The position numbers and the translations under genes are program-made. From assembly GCF_040954835.1 (NCBI RefSeq), contig NC_090706.1:28467148-28531147 (forward strand): DNA of 64,000 nt, in the 5' to 3' direction. The DNA comes from Lepisosteus oculatus (Eukaryota > Chordata > Actinopteri > Semionotiformes > Lepisosteidae). The notes beneath the pieces are model-generated. The model was not told where the DNA came from. It did not search any database and saw nothing but the letters and a program-made list of their open reading frames with translations. Shown here in pieces: positions 33,993-45,115 of this stretch. Every line of letters begins with the position of its first letter. Within the stretch, counting starts at the first letter, position 1.

Positions 33993-36900
33993 CTACTTTG
34001 CCTGCTTCCAGTCACTCCAGGCTGAATCACAGAACATGTCTTTGGCGCGGACGCAGATGCTGTTTCCCTTGTGTCTGTATTTCTTTGACAATTTTAGGGA
34101 AGTGGCCTAAAAGGAAAGGAAATGGACAACACAACACACTGAGTCACTGCCATGGCAGGTATGAGGTATTGTTCCCTGACGCAAAAACAGGACAGCTGGG
34201 AAGTCATCTTTATTGCTATTTCAGTATCTCACTATGGGTATTGGTTAATTGTTTTCATTTTGAAATGGAAGTTACATGACATACAGTAAGTATGTTTTCA
34301 ATATTTAACTTAAGTACTTGAAATGAATTAAAACAAATTTCTCTCCCGCTGTGCATTAAAATGGTGTCTGTTTACAGCAAGACTTACAGTATCATTAAGA
34401 ATCCCCTCCACCCAGAGACCTGTTTTTAAATTAATCAATCACAAAATGCCATTTCCTACACTTTTTTGACACTTGTCCAAGTAAAAATCAGGACAAATAA
34501 ACCATATTGACAAAAAAAACAGCATGTATTTTTATTTGCAGGAAGTCTCAATTTAGGAGTATGGATTTCCAAAAAAAACTACCAAAACCAGGATTCAAAG
34601 ATAATGATCACAAGCCAGAGGACACAAGTGGAAACTATGTGGAGATCCATTTAAAACCAAGAATAAGATAATAATAATAACAACAACATCACTTTATTAA
34701 TCCTTTACAATTTCTTGCATTAGGAATTATCTTTTTGCATATCCCAGCTTGCTCTCCATGAGACACACAGACACAGAGAGAATTTGTCACAGACACAGAG
34801 AGACACACAGTCTGCCATTGTACGGCACCCCTGGAGCAGTTGGGGTTAAGGGCCTTGCTCAGGAGCCCAACAGAGTAGGGTTCCTCTGCCAGCTGCGGGA
34901 TTTGAACCAGCAACCTTCCAGCCACAGGCACAGATCCTTAGCCACAGCGCAACCACTCCACCCTTAGAAGTTGACAGGGGTAGGATTCAAACCCACGCCT
35001 TTGAAGAAACTGGAGCCTTAATCCAGCACCATAGACCACTCAGCCACGCTACCCTCTAATGCAAGCAAGATGCAAGCAATCCAAGAATAAAATGCAACTA
35101 CTTAGCTCAGCTTCAGTGCCCAGTGGTAATTAATTATACACAGAATTATTGTTTTTCATTGGAATTTCCACTTCAATTCTGATTTTTACCCCTCTTTATC
35201 CATTTCTATGGCAAGTCGCAGCTCTGATCTTGGAAATCTGTAATCTCTGCAAGCTCTGTGCCTCTTTAACATCAACTCCTTAACGGCATGGAGCAGTGGA
35301 TCTGTGGCTCAAGATCTGCACCTGAGGCTGGAAGGGTGCCAGGTCAAATCCCACAGCCAGTAGAGGAATCCTACTTCATTGGGCCCCTGAGCAAGGCCTT
35401 TAACCCCAGCTGCTCCAGGGGTGCATTATACATGGCTGACCCAGTGCTCTGACCCCAGGCTTCTCTCCCTGTCTGTGTGTCCCATGGAGAGCAAGCTGGA
35501 GCATGCGAAAAAGACAAATTCCTAATGCAAAAAATTGTATATGGCTAATAAAGTGATCTTATCTTAATGTAACAGGGCTCAGCACGCCATTGGAGGTGCT
35601 GAGGAGATGTCACCACCTTAGCAAGCTACACAATATCAAGCTCTGCCACTCACTGTGACCCCACTCTCCACTGCACCAAACATCACTGAAATTTGCCACT
35701 TCAAGGGAAAAGGATCCTTTCAGATTACATCCATCTGGCGTTTTCTTATGTTCTTATCATTTATGCAAAGGGTTGTGGGAGCATGGAACGAGGACCTCAG
35801 CCATGGTATTGAAGCTGATCGTTCGTCAGCCTCCAAGAAATGGATAGATGAGAGTTGGATCAATTAACTACTAACTACCACACTGGCTCAATGGAACGAA
35901 TGGCCTCTCCTCTCCTGCGACCTTTCTTATGTTGTTATATAATTCCTTACACTTATATATTCTGGACACTCCACTCAAAGCGCTTGATAGGTAATGGGGA
36001 CCCCCCTCCACCACCAGTGTGCAGCCCCACCTGGATGATGTGATGGCAGCCATAGTGAGCCAGAACGCTCACCACACACCAGCTCTCAGCGGGGAGGAGA
36101 ACAGAGTGATGAAGCCAGTTCACAGGTGGGGATTATTAGGAGGCCATGATTGGTAAAGGCCAGGGGGAAATTTGATCAGGACACTAGAGTAATTCCTCTA
36201 CTCTTTTCAAGAAAGGCCCTGGGATTTTTAATGACCACAGAGAGTAAGGACCTCGGTTTTACCTCACTTTTTTTAAAGTATACTGTCTCCGTCACTATAC
36301 TGGGGCATTAGGACCCACATAGACTGCAGGATGAGCGCCCCCTACTGGTCCCACTAACACCTCTTCCAGCAGCAGCCTTAGCTTTCCCAGGAGATCTCTA
36401 TTCAGGTACTGGCCAGGCTCACACCTGCTGAGCTTCAGTGGCCTGCCGGTTGTGATTCACAGAGTGATATGGCTGCTGGCTATATGTATTTTCTCAAAGA
36501 TCTCAAAGGTTGTACCAGTATACCACAGTAGTCATTGTCTCCGTGAAGACGAAAGTCACATTGCATCGATAGTGGAATACGGAGGGAGAGAGAGCAGGGA
36601 TGATTTAAGGAAGTTACCTCGTCGGTGCCAGTTGGCTGAGCCTGCAGACTGTCACAGCTGCCTTTCACCACTTTGACCTGGAATGTGAGAGGGAAGTAGG
36701 AGCGGCTGTGCTTCCAGTTTGCGGGGTAATCCCACGTCACGTTAATCCGACAAACCTTCAAGTTTTCAGGGCTGTCGGGCTTCACTATGGATTCAAAAAC
36801 AGTGACGTCAGAGCCGTTTCTGCCTGGGACCTTCTAAAAAAAAGCGTTTTTTTTATGGAAAGCCGAAATTGTACTGTCCCTTCGATAACTCAGTAAAACT

Positions 36901-39900
36901 GTATTAGTTGTAATATTTATTAATCACCGTACTATTTTTCCAGTTTTTCCCCCCCAAAATTACCTTGCACTATTTTTGTCCTGTTGTATTTTCTCCGTTT
37001 GCGTATTTGCACAGTTTTGATTACACTGTCATGTTATTACACTGTTATTGTTATTGTGTTACTGTCTATTGTCCTATCTTCTGTTCTATTTATATACTGC
37101 ACCTGAGCGACTAATGAGTAACACTTTTCCCTATACTATGCACCTGTGTAAGTATAGTGACAATAAAGTTAAATTGAATTGATTGAGTGAAACGGCTCGC
37201 CTAATGTTTTGGTATTAAAAAAAAAACGTGCAGGTTCTCAGTAGGAACGCAGAAGCCAGGCAGTTTTTCTATCTGTTTAATAAATAATACAAACAAGTCA
37301 CATTTTAATGTTTTATCGCTCGATTTGTGCACTTCAGTAAATAACTTCAGTTTAAAAGGAATGAAACTCATTTACAACGACTCTAGATGGCAGTGTTAAG
37401 TAAGTGATTTTCTAACGATGTAGTAACATATTTGGTTCTTAAAACTGTTAATAAAGCATCTAAAAATGAAAATAACTAGAAGTTCACTCCAAATCAACAA
37501 CCTAAAACAAAGGTCATTATTAGTTTATCATGTGATTTGACAAAATGTGGAGAATTGTTTTGAAGTTCCAGGACATTTTCAAGAATAGTCCCTTCTGAAA
37601 ACTCTGTTCACACCTCACATCTTAAACTTGTCTGAATGTAGTGCATTCAAGACTCCTTATGTGTGCAAAAGGTCATTGTGTGCATGGTCACTATGGTAAA
37701 ACAAGCACATTCTGGGATATGAACCTGTTTTGTTGAAGTTAATTGAAGTATTTTACAAGCTGTTCCGAATGGGGCACTTGGACATGCAAGGTGCATCTGT
37801 AGCTAAAGTTACTCTGAAATCTGCTTGCTGAGGATAAAGACTTGCTGGAATAAGTGACCATTAGTGGCACCAGACAGACCAGATTGATCCAGACTTATTT
37901 GCCTGGTAGGACCTTCAAGTGTTAAAAGTTACGTATGAAGACTGGAATATCACGGTGTGTGTTTGAGCCTGGCACTAATTCAGCACTTGTCAAGGGAATT
38001 CTAGGCTGTAGGTCACACTCTCCTGCCAGCAGTAAAGTGTTAAACAAAGGTCTTGCTGAAGCATCAGGTTTCTTCAAGAAGAACTTAAGGCAGAGCATCA
38101 CACTCTTAAAAGGTCTCTTGCTCGCTATGTTGTAAATAGCCAGGGATTGGTGTAAATTAATACAATATTCACACATACATCATAATATAGGGGGAAATTC
38201 TGACCTTTAAGGAGGACAAAAAATAGTATGTAGAAAAGGAGCAGTGATATGATACTCACAGATTTCATGAATGTAGAAGACTTTAGAATACTCTTCAAAG
38301 CGGTACAGGTGCGTGGCGTACAGAGTAAAATTGATCCGGTCGCGCTCCTCTCTGTACGGGCAGAAGGAGGAGTCTTGACAGCTTGCTTTGGACTCATGTT
38401 CATCCATAGTGCAGGAGATGCTGCTCACCTCTGATGACCTGTCAACAACAAAACCACCCATAAATCCCTGCATGTTTGATCCTGTGTTCAATCAGTAAGA
38501 ATATTACGGCACTTTCACTGAAAGAAAGCACTTTCTCAGATGTCCTGGTTGCACTGGAGTCCAGGAATGGGGGTGCATACAAAAATATTAAAAAGGAGAG
38601 CTTTATTAGAAAGGAGTTACTCAATTCAGCAGAGTCAGTCAGAAAAGCAATTACCTACATTATTGCTGCTTATTGTAATTTTAGTACAGGGATCTTCAAC
38701 CCTGGTCCTAGAGAGCTCTGGTCTAGTTAGACTTATTGGTTTCTAAAGACTGGCAACACTGATCAGCTTTTTCAACCAAGCAAGTAATCTGTTCATTTAA
38801 AAGTATTGATTCTTGTAGGCAGACATGTACATAGAGATTAGTCCTAAATGATCTCTAAATTACTTCATTTAAATAATCGCCTGTGTGACAGATCACAGCA
38901 CAATTGTTCCAAGTCTTAAGAAATCGGTGATTTAACAGTGAGCAGAACCTGCTGTATCAGGGTGCACCAGGACCAGGGCGGGAGCCCCTGCTGACACGAC
39001 AGAGCTCCCTGCAGGTAAGGTTAGGTAGTCTGGGCCAAGACTTGAGCAGCTCAGCCGAACTGCCCCTGAAGTCTTGAGAATCAACCCCCCCCCCCCCAGC
39101 TCAACACTGACGTGCTTCAGCAAAGGCTTAGAGCGGGTTGTGTTTCCCGATGGACGCTACTGCCAGAGTAATCAATCAAAGCTACAAGACTGACGAGCCT
39201 GTGCTGGCTCTCCCTCTTCCAAAGTGTAAGATTAACACTGGACGTACGCCAGCCGCTCTGCAGAGACGAACAGCGTGGCATCTTCACGATTCTCCTGCAG
39301 CTGCCAAGAGCACTCGAAGTCTCCCGAGTAGTTTTTCGCTTTGCAGGTAATGTAGTTGTTTTCTGTGGAATAAATGCAGAAAGAAATCAGGAGTGCGTGA
39401 AAGACTTACTGAAGCCATGCTTAAATGAGCAGCCTCAAACCGGAGGGATTATGTGTGCTGCCCAACACCTAGCACAACAGGGAGCAGGCACAAACACAGT
39501 AGGCACAGGTCAGCTTGGGTACAGAAGGTGTTATGGAAAAACTGAGCGAAAAACTCAGGTTTTAAATGATCTTGAGGGTAAAAACTCACTCTCCCGTCGA
39601 GTGGCCCCAGAGCCACACAGAGCAGGCTCACCTTCGTTCTTGAGGATGGTCTTGGGGAAGGGACCTTTCTCGTTATTCGTCTCCTGCACCAGGACCAGGG
39701 TGTGGTTGAGCGTGGCGCCAGAGCTGTCGTGGCAGGTGTAATTCCCGCCGAACATCTCCACCACCTCCACCGTGATCACGTTCCCGCGTTCTCTCAATTT
39801 CCGGTTGTCCTTCTTCCAGTGGACATCCCGGAGCTGGTGGGCCTCTCCACAGCTCAGCTCGACGTGAGAGGAAGTGCTCTTGGTGAGGTCAACATCCAGG

Positions 39901-40871
39901 ACGATGACTGCGCAGGCAGGGATGGACATTAACACCCAGCCTCTCAAGACGGTCAGCAGTAGTCAACATGCACACTGTTCTCACCATCATTACTTTGTGT
40001 CACGCCCTCAGCCAGAGGGCGCTCCTTCTCTGTCCTGTCCCTAGTTTCCGGTCTGCTGTCCTTCCTGTCCCTCTCTTTCCCTTGGGCTATATATTTCCGG
40101 GTCTTGCACTCCGTCCTCGCTCAGCATTGACATTCGGATGTCCTGAGACCCGTCTAGCACCAGGGCGCCCCACGTCCGCTCCCTGAGGGCATAGGTTTCT
40201 ATTCGGCATTCCTGAACTCTTTGCACTAATGAGCCCGGGCCTTTTTCCTCTCTCCTGCTCCCCACGGTTAGTCCCTTTGGACGTCCGTGACACTTTGCTT
40301 TCCAACTCTTGTACTATGATGCTACAATCTTACTGCTCCGAGACACTGCCCTTTGAATTCGAGTATGACCACAGTGAACACTCCCAGGTGCACTCCCCGC
40401 TATAAACACGCACACACACAACCGTGAACCAGTGATGAACCAGTGACTTTACCTGTAAATCACTAGGGAAATGCAACACAATCCAGAAAAAGATTTTTTT
40501 AATTGACAAGAAACCATTTATTTCAAAAGTAGAAAACAGACCACCTGGGCAGACGAATGCTGTCAGGCATATTAAATTTTTTCATTTTTGTACAGGCATG
40601 TCTACTTTCTACACATGTAATGTTTGAGGAAAGTACGCTAACAGCCAAGGAACTGCAGATGTAACTACAGCAGAACAAGGGATCAAAGAGTTAAGACTGT
40701 GTGGCTCTAGCTAGTGGCTTGCATCAGTGGGTCACATACTTTGTAAAGGAAAAAAAGTTTCTCACCGTTCGGTCTGAAGACCCAGTATTTAGAGGGTTCT
40801 TCTTGATCGCTGCTCCTTGCTTGTTGTAGAGCCAGAAGCAGAACACAAAATAACTGCAAAGCACACGTCAT
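33993..40871 (-). CDS. IL12B: IL12B, interleukin-12/23 subunit beta (p40), 6 coding exons
   Basis: Coding exons on the minus strand: 40871-40766, 39907-39632, 39362-39248, 38438-38260, 36784-36618, 34106-33993. They total 957 nt (318 aa plus TAG), with junction phases 1,1,2,1,0 that all close in frame. p40 is a secreted soluble receptor-like chain that pairs with p35 to form IL-12 or with p19 to form IL-23. Seen here: a hydrophobic signal peptide at aa 1 to about 23; an Ig-like domain with Cys55 and Cys94 (GGNYTCHD); then cytokine-receptor FNIII domains with ITCKAKNYSGDFECSW, SISCTMDE, SFCPY and LKPDSPENLKV. The last exon ends with the degenerate WSxWS box W311-S-D-W314. N-glycosylation sequons include NYT, NHT, NYS, NFT and NVT. 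The start ATG at 40871 sits directly after a splice acceptor (pyrimidine tract plus CAG), so the 5' leader must be spliced on from another exon. The last exon was found by its WSDW motif and lies 2.5 kb beyond the previous exon, in a repeat-rich intron. Human p40 is 328 aa. Confidence 0.95.
34684..34968 (-). mobile_element. tRNA-derived SINE
   Basis: On the minus strand the head has a tRNA-like B box (GGTTCAAATCC) and an A-box-like TGTGGCTAAGGA. A body follows (CTGAGCAAGGCCCTTAACCC, CTCCATGGAGA-type blocks), ending with AATAAAGTGATGTT. A second copy of the same family lies at 35283-35577 on the other strand. Both are in the last IL12B intron. Confidence 0.8.
34972..35053 (-). tRNA. tRNA-Leu(AAG)-like sequence, probably a decayed copy
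   Basis: An 82-nt stretch read on the minus strand starts GGTAGCGTGGCTGAGTGG (A box) and has the anticodon stem-loop CTGGA-TTAAGGC-TCCAG with anticodon AAG. It then has a variable arm and the T arm GTGGG-TTTGAAT-CCTAC (B box with one change). The length equals that of vertebrate tRNA-Leu(AAG). About a dozen differences from the remembered consensus are mostly CG-to-TG/CA changes, and the acceptor stem has one mismatch plus wobbles. I read it as a tRNA-derived pseudogene or SINE head rather than a working tRNA. It abuts the tRNA-derived SINE at 34684-34968. Confidence 0.65.
35093..35190. repeat. Segment shared with 32737-32843
   Basis: Partner of 32737-32843, in the last IL12B intron between the tRNA-Leu-like sequence and the plus-strand tRNA-SINE. 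Confidence 0.5.
35283..35577 (+). mobile_element. tRNA-derived SINE, inverted partner of 34684-34968
   Basis: Same family as 34684-34968: A-box-like TGTGGCTCAAGATC, B-box-like GGTCAAATCCC, the CTGAGCAAGGCCTTTAACCC block and the 3' end AATAAAGTGATCTTATCTTA. Plus strand, antisense to IL12B and about 310 bp from its inverted partner. Confidence 0.8.
35750..35938 (+). repeat. Family-B interspersed repeat
   Basis: GCAAAGGGTTGTGGGAGCAT, TTGGATCAATTAACTACTAA, and the end ATGGCCTCTCCTCTCCTGCG with TTCTTATGTTG. It abuts the 5S-SINE at 35941 in the last IL12B intron. Confidence 0.65.
35941..36477 (-). mobile_element. Near full-length 5S-SINE in the last IL12B intron
   Basis: Minus strand, so sense with respect to IL12B. 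The tail is at about 35945 and the 5S-like head (CCAGGCTCACACCTGCTGAG and beyond) ends at about 36477. It lies only about 140 bp from the fifth coding exon (36618-36784). Confidence 0.88.
37010..37185 (+). mobile_element. LINE 3' UTR remnant
   Basis: T-rich sequence with TTTATATACTGCACCTGAG and TATAGTGACAATAAAG then TTAAATTGAATTGATT, the style of fish LINE 3' ends (CAATAAAG plus a short repeated tail). It lies in the IL12B intron between 36785 and 38259. There is no coding part. Confidence 0.5.
39998..40292. mobile_element. Solo LTR with 5-bp target-site duplication, in the first coding intron of IL12B
   Basis: A 295-bp element with TG...CA ends, a 7-bp terminal inverted repeat (TGTCACG ... 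CGTGACA) and perfect flanking duplications CTTTG at 39993-39997 and 40293-40297. A TATA-like GGGCTATATATTTCC lies about 85 bp in. There is no internal retroelement region, so a solo LTR left by recombination is the simplest reading. A short TIR transposon is the alternative. Confidence 0.75.
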
Positions 40872-41924
40872 CTGATAGAGAGAAGGAAACAAACAATATT
40901 CTATAAAATGTAAAAAGGAGATTCAATCTTCATTATTCAATTATATAAAAAAGTATTTAGTAATTTCTAGAATCCACATTTTCTACTTGGATTTTGACAA
41001 AAACACTCAGTCTACCAATCATTTAACTCTCTAATTTATCCAGATAAATACATTTAGATGAGGTTTTAACTGATTTTGTCATGGAATACCATAATCACAT
41101 TGAAAATTCAACTTGTCAACATACCTTAGATACAATAATCATCGACTTCAGGCCAAATTAGAATTTTTTCCCCCAAATCAGTGCAATGTATATACCTAGA
41201 AGTGATGAAACAAATCAGTATGTAACATGTGAATTCAAGCCTGCCTCATGAAAATACCAGATCTTTAAAGACTATAAATGGTTCTCCATTTAGAGTCCTT
41301 ATCTTCATTCTTTCAGCTTTTTTTAGGTGTCTTGGCTTTACTCAAACTAAAATGAATAATCGGCGCTCTTCATTCCCATACCTACTGTACAGTTCTATGG
41401 AGCAGGGCACATCTGCACAACCTCACTGTTTTTATACCTTGATGAGCAGCTTTGATATTTTACAATCTTTCATGTCTCTAAAACATCGGGTGAGATGTTT
41501 TAGAGACTCCTTTAGGCAATTAAATACAAAACCTGGCAGAATTCTACACCAATGGCAGTTCTAACTGAAATCATAATGGTTTATAAAAAAAGTCTTTAAA
41601 ACCAATTGATAAAAAGGGGGCCAACCAGATGAATTATAATTGTGCTTACCAGAATTTTCTTATCAACTTTTCTTACTTATCAGAAATAAATGCCTTTCAC
41701 ATAGTAGAAGTAGACATTACCAATACACAACAGTCCCTACAAACAGGAGTCTGAAAGCTGACACCCTAGTGCTGACATCAATTAGATGTTATCCCCTCTG
41801 GGTAAATAAAACATTTCCTGCTTAATCCAGTGCATGGCATTCCACAGAAATGCAGCAAAATGTTCTGTAGGTTATCCAGAATAGCCACAGGACAATCTAT
41901 ACATAGGAACGTGCCATAACATAG

Positions 41925-42030
41925 AAGTGATCAAGTTAATTACATTTCATTGCCAATAAAGACATTTCATTGCCAGCAACTACTATTGTTGTGTATTTGA
42001 TAAATAAACGTTGATTTGATTTGATTCATT
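41925..42030 (+). mobile_element. LINE 3' UTR remnant with TTGAT tail
   Basis: Contains CATTTCATTGCCAATAAAG, a partly repeated CATTTCATTGCCAGCAAC, then AATAAACGTTGATTTGATTTGATT. It looks like a LINE tail with short tandem units, in IL12B's first intron. Class uncertain. Confidence 0.4.
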
Positions 42031-42815
42031 AATAACCAGCATCTGACGCTCGATCCTTTCCTAAATACACTCCCTGGTACCTGAACACCTATCTGCGCCA
42101 CTGCCATTCTCCCCGCAGGCCTGGAAGTGTGCTATATTCCCACTTCCCAGTCAGCAAAGCATCACTTTTGTCCCAGATACTCTCTCAAAAGCCCACTGAC
42201 ACTGTTAGAACACAAGTACTGCCTTTGTTCCAATCACTGCTACATCATCCCATTCAGCCAGTTACTTTCACAGCAGGAACAAGACCTAATAACTTCTGAA
42301 AGGCAACACATGTTTAGGTTTTCCATATTAAAATAACAGCTTTTACAGCACTTAATCAAACTCAGATTCATCTTCAAACTTAAAATGAGTAAATTCGCAT
42401 ATTCTAAGGCTTACCTTGCCTTTTACCAGAACAAAGCAAAACAAAACAGCAACTTGTCTATTTATTGCTACATGCAAATGAGGAGCTCCAGGGACAGAGC
42501 CGGGTGTTATCCCGCATTCCCACTTCTGTTTTTATCAGCACGCTGCCACGAGTTTGTATATGTCAAATTTATCACCAGTGTTGTAAACAGAAAAATGCTG
42601 CTGAATCTTTTGATCAAGAATCAATCGCCTGGGTGATGGGAAAAGCTGGCAGAACTTTTAAAATGTTTAAAAAAATGCTTTTTAGAAACTGAACATATTT
42701 CATATTTAAAAATGTAATTAAAATGAAGTTCTTTCAGAACTTGTAAAAGGAGATTGTAACAGCAACCTCTGAACGGAAAAATATACTACAGCAGAAATAT
42801 AGTTCAATAGTGATA

Positions 42816-42960
42816 TAATAATAATCACTTTTATTTATAAAGTGCCATTTACAAACCCAACGACGTTGTACATAGTGATAAGAAAAAATAAATAAAATTA
42901 AATAAAATGAGACAAGAACATACAGGATAAACCTTAAGTGTTATTCCTCACTATGTTTTA
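42816..42960. repeat. Interspersed repeat fragment (TTTATTTATAAAGTGCC type)
   Basis: TAATAATCACTTTTATTTATAAAGTGCCATTTACAAAC resembles the common fish element that begins with A/T trinucleotides and TTTATATAGCGCC. An A-rich stretch follows. It is within the first, untranslated-leader intron of IL12B. Confidence 0.4.
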
Positions 42961-43033
42961 TGTTATGTGGTTCCCTGACATCCAGAGACAATTTAATCTT
43001 ATCAAGTATTTGGTGATGTAAGTTTGATCTTAC

Positions 43034-43087
43034 CTTGGTAAAAAGGCAGTGCTCAGAACCAGTCTTTCTCCCTTCTCAGTCTTTCAC
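43034..43087 (-). other. IL12B: IL12B 5' noncoding exon (predicted)
   Basis: On the minus strand this stretch ends in a strong donor (CCAAG|GTAAGAT, junction at 43034/43033). It begins about 25-30 nt downstream of a TATA box at 43118-43111. It has no needed ATG and would splice to the acceptor immediately before the IL12B start codon at 40871. The mammalian gene also has a noncoding first exon. The exact TSS is inferred from TATA spacing. Confidence 0.7.
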
Positions 43088-43160
43088 TGGTTGATATTCA
43101 CACTCCTCAGTATATATAGTCAGCCACATGGAAGTGGAGAATTTCCAGAAACACAATCAA
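43088..43160 (-). promoter_or_regulatory. IL12B core promoter: TATA box and kappaB-like site
   Basis: TATATATA lies at 43118-43111 on the minus strand. About 20 bp upstream (plus-strand 43136-43146) is GGAGAATTTCC, one mismatch from the Rel/NF-kappaB consensus GGGAATTTCC. In mammals IL12B is induced in macrophages and dendritic cells through a c-Rel/NF-kappaB half-site, C/EBP and ETS sites near a TATA box, so the arrangement fits. The motif match is by eye only. Confidence 0.6.
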
Positions 43161-43654
43161 CAATAACAAAAAAGTACAGCTTGCAGGTAAAAGGAACTAA
43201 GCTTGGGGTTTTGAAAAGAAGGTTTTGAGTAAAGGCCAGCGAAAGTCATTTTTGTAAAATCCATTTTCTCTTGACCCCAATCTCAGGTGGTCTAATTTTG
43301 GATGGCTTAATTATAATGAGAGCGGCCAGTATGTGTCAGCATCGGGTTTTCAGTCAGCTTTAAAAGCTAATGTCCAACCTGTAACCAGCAATTGGGATTT
43401 TGGACACTTCTGAAATAAATTGGTGAAAAGACCATGAGCTATTCAAATATTCACCTCTCTACTTTTGATCTGATTGGCAAGACTGCCACACTTTTCTGAT
43501 CACATACTTATTCTTTTTTTCTTGACCTGCCTGACTGCTGACGCCTTTAGATGTTTTGTTGACTGGCTTAAAGAGTGCTTCCATTGTGGGGTGTTTTAGT
43601 GTCCTGTTGATTTTATATTAAGAATAACATTATGGTAAACCAAAAGTACCTTCT

Positions 43655-43895
43655 GCGTGGAGTTCGCATGCTGCCCCTTTGTTGGTAGGCATTTTTGTCA
43701 GGGGCAACGATTCTCTCCTGGCTGGAAATCACGGTGGCTGGGTTAATTCATGTCGCTGAGTGCGAGTGTTTCTGGCCCGCAATAAATCTGTCCAGGGAAT
43801 CATCCTGCCTTGCTACAACTTGAGCTTCTAACTGCAACCTCTTACATGGAAAGAAAGCCATTCCAATAATGAATGGATAAATATCCCACTTCCTT
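43655..43895 (+). repeat. Family-C interspersed repeat, strongly diverged
   Basis: CTGCGTGGAGTTCGCATGCT, GGTTAATTCATGTCGCTGAG and a final AATGAATGGATAAAT. It lies about 500 bp upstream of the IL12B promoter. Confidence 0.45.
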
Positions 43896-44159
43896 AACAA
43901 GACCAGCTTCCCTGGGAGTGAATTTTAACTAAACTTACAAATATAGAATTTACAGAGTTACTGTAACGGAAATCTGGAGCAGTGAGTTTTGTTTACATTT
44001 CTGGGTTTCTGACTTGCGACTAACTTATGTCTATGAAAGCTGGTTTTAACAAGGAGGAAAGGGAATATTTTCAGGGACCAGTGACACTAGGCTGCAGAAT
44101 CAAGGTGGATACTGGCCAGAGTGTTTTCTACCAAAGAGCCAGATGTGAAATATTCAAAC

Positions 44160-44420
44160 ATCCATCTGTGATCTAACTGCTTCTTCCAATTCAGGGTCGC
44201 AGGGGAGCTGATGCCTAACCCAGGAAGCACCGAACACAAGGACACAAGGCAGGATAATCCCTGGACAAGAGGACAGTCCAGCACACGGTACGCACAGACA
44301 CATGCAGTCATGCATCAGGACCAGTTTTCCGAGATGCCAGTTAACCCACCAGCATGGCTGTGGATTGTGGGAGGAAACCAGAGCACCTGGAGGAAACTCA
44401 TGCAAACATGGGGATACAAC
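44160..44420 (-). repeat. Family-C interspersed repeat
   Basis: Reverse copy: CAATTCAGGGTCGCAGGGGA at the left; TGTGGGAGGAAACCAGAGCA and AAACTCATGCAAACATGG at the right. Directly followed by an AAC microsatellite. Confidence 0.7.
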
Positions 44421-44424
44421 AACT

Positions 44425-44426
44425 CC

Positions 44427-44462
<36 letters not shown>
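44425..44462 (+). repeat. AAC microsatellite
   Basis: About twelve CAA/AAC units, following the family-C repeat at 44160-44420. Confidence 0.9.
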
Positions 44463-44889
44463 ATCATTGATACACTGGGTAGTAGAAATATTTAAACATA
44501 TTTCTTAAAACCTTTTCAGATAGGTAATTCACACTTGAACAAAGTAACAGTCGGTTAAAGGTTTCAGAACAAGTAAATTTGAAATAACAAAAGGAATGAG
44601 GACATTGGGTCTATCTAACATAGTTAGTCGATAATAATAAGATTATTCCATGTAATTTTATGTGACTCTTATGTTTTGTGTTTTTTCCTTCTGTGGGAGA
44701 AGCCAAAGACAAATTTCCCCAGCAGTGGACGATACAGTATCTATCTTAATCGGTTTGATTAATAACCAGTGTGTTGTTGCTGTACCCTCTCTTGGGGATC
44801 CACAACTCGAATTTGCTATGAGTTGAATGATTGATAATGTTTATTATTCGCACACACATACAGTAGGTACACCAATGAGTTCTCTCCCA

Positions 44890-45115
44890 GGGAGTGTTCC
44901 ACTCAGCGACGTGTGACGTCGTCTCTTCCGCTTACGCCCAGGCTCTTTCCGTAAGGCGAGCTCGCGCACACCTTTGCGGGACACCTGAGACCGGCGCGCG
45001 GTTCGCCCGTTCTTCCACTGACGTCATCTCTGGTAATACCAAAGGGACTGGAGCTTCCGAGCTGGTCCAGCCGGCGGAAGTGGGGATCTGGACAATGTGT
45101 ACTTTCTAACTGGAG
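44890..45115. promoter_or_regulatory. CpG-rich promoter-like region with two CREs and an ETS site
   Basis: TGACGTCG at 44914 and the full CRE palindrome TGACGTCA at 45019-45026, with many CpGs between. GGCGGAAGTGG (ETS/GABPA type) lies at 45073-45083. Such CRE plus ETS clusters are typical of CpG promoters. No coding exon of a recognisable gene lies close by; an open frame at 44894-45109 has no family resemblance. Confidence 0.45.

Noticed and set aside
40872-40892. Extending the IL12B start upstream of 40871
   Set aside because: The upstream bases are the intron's pyrimidine tract and CAG acceptor; the frame there has only a TTG, not an ATG.
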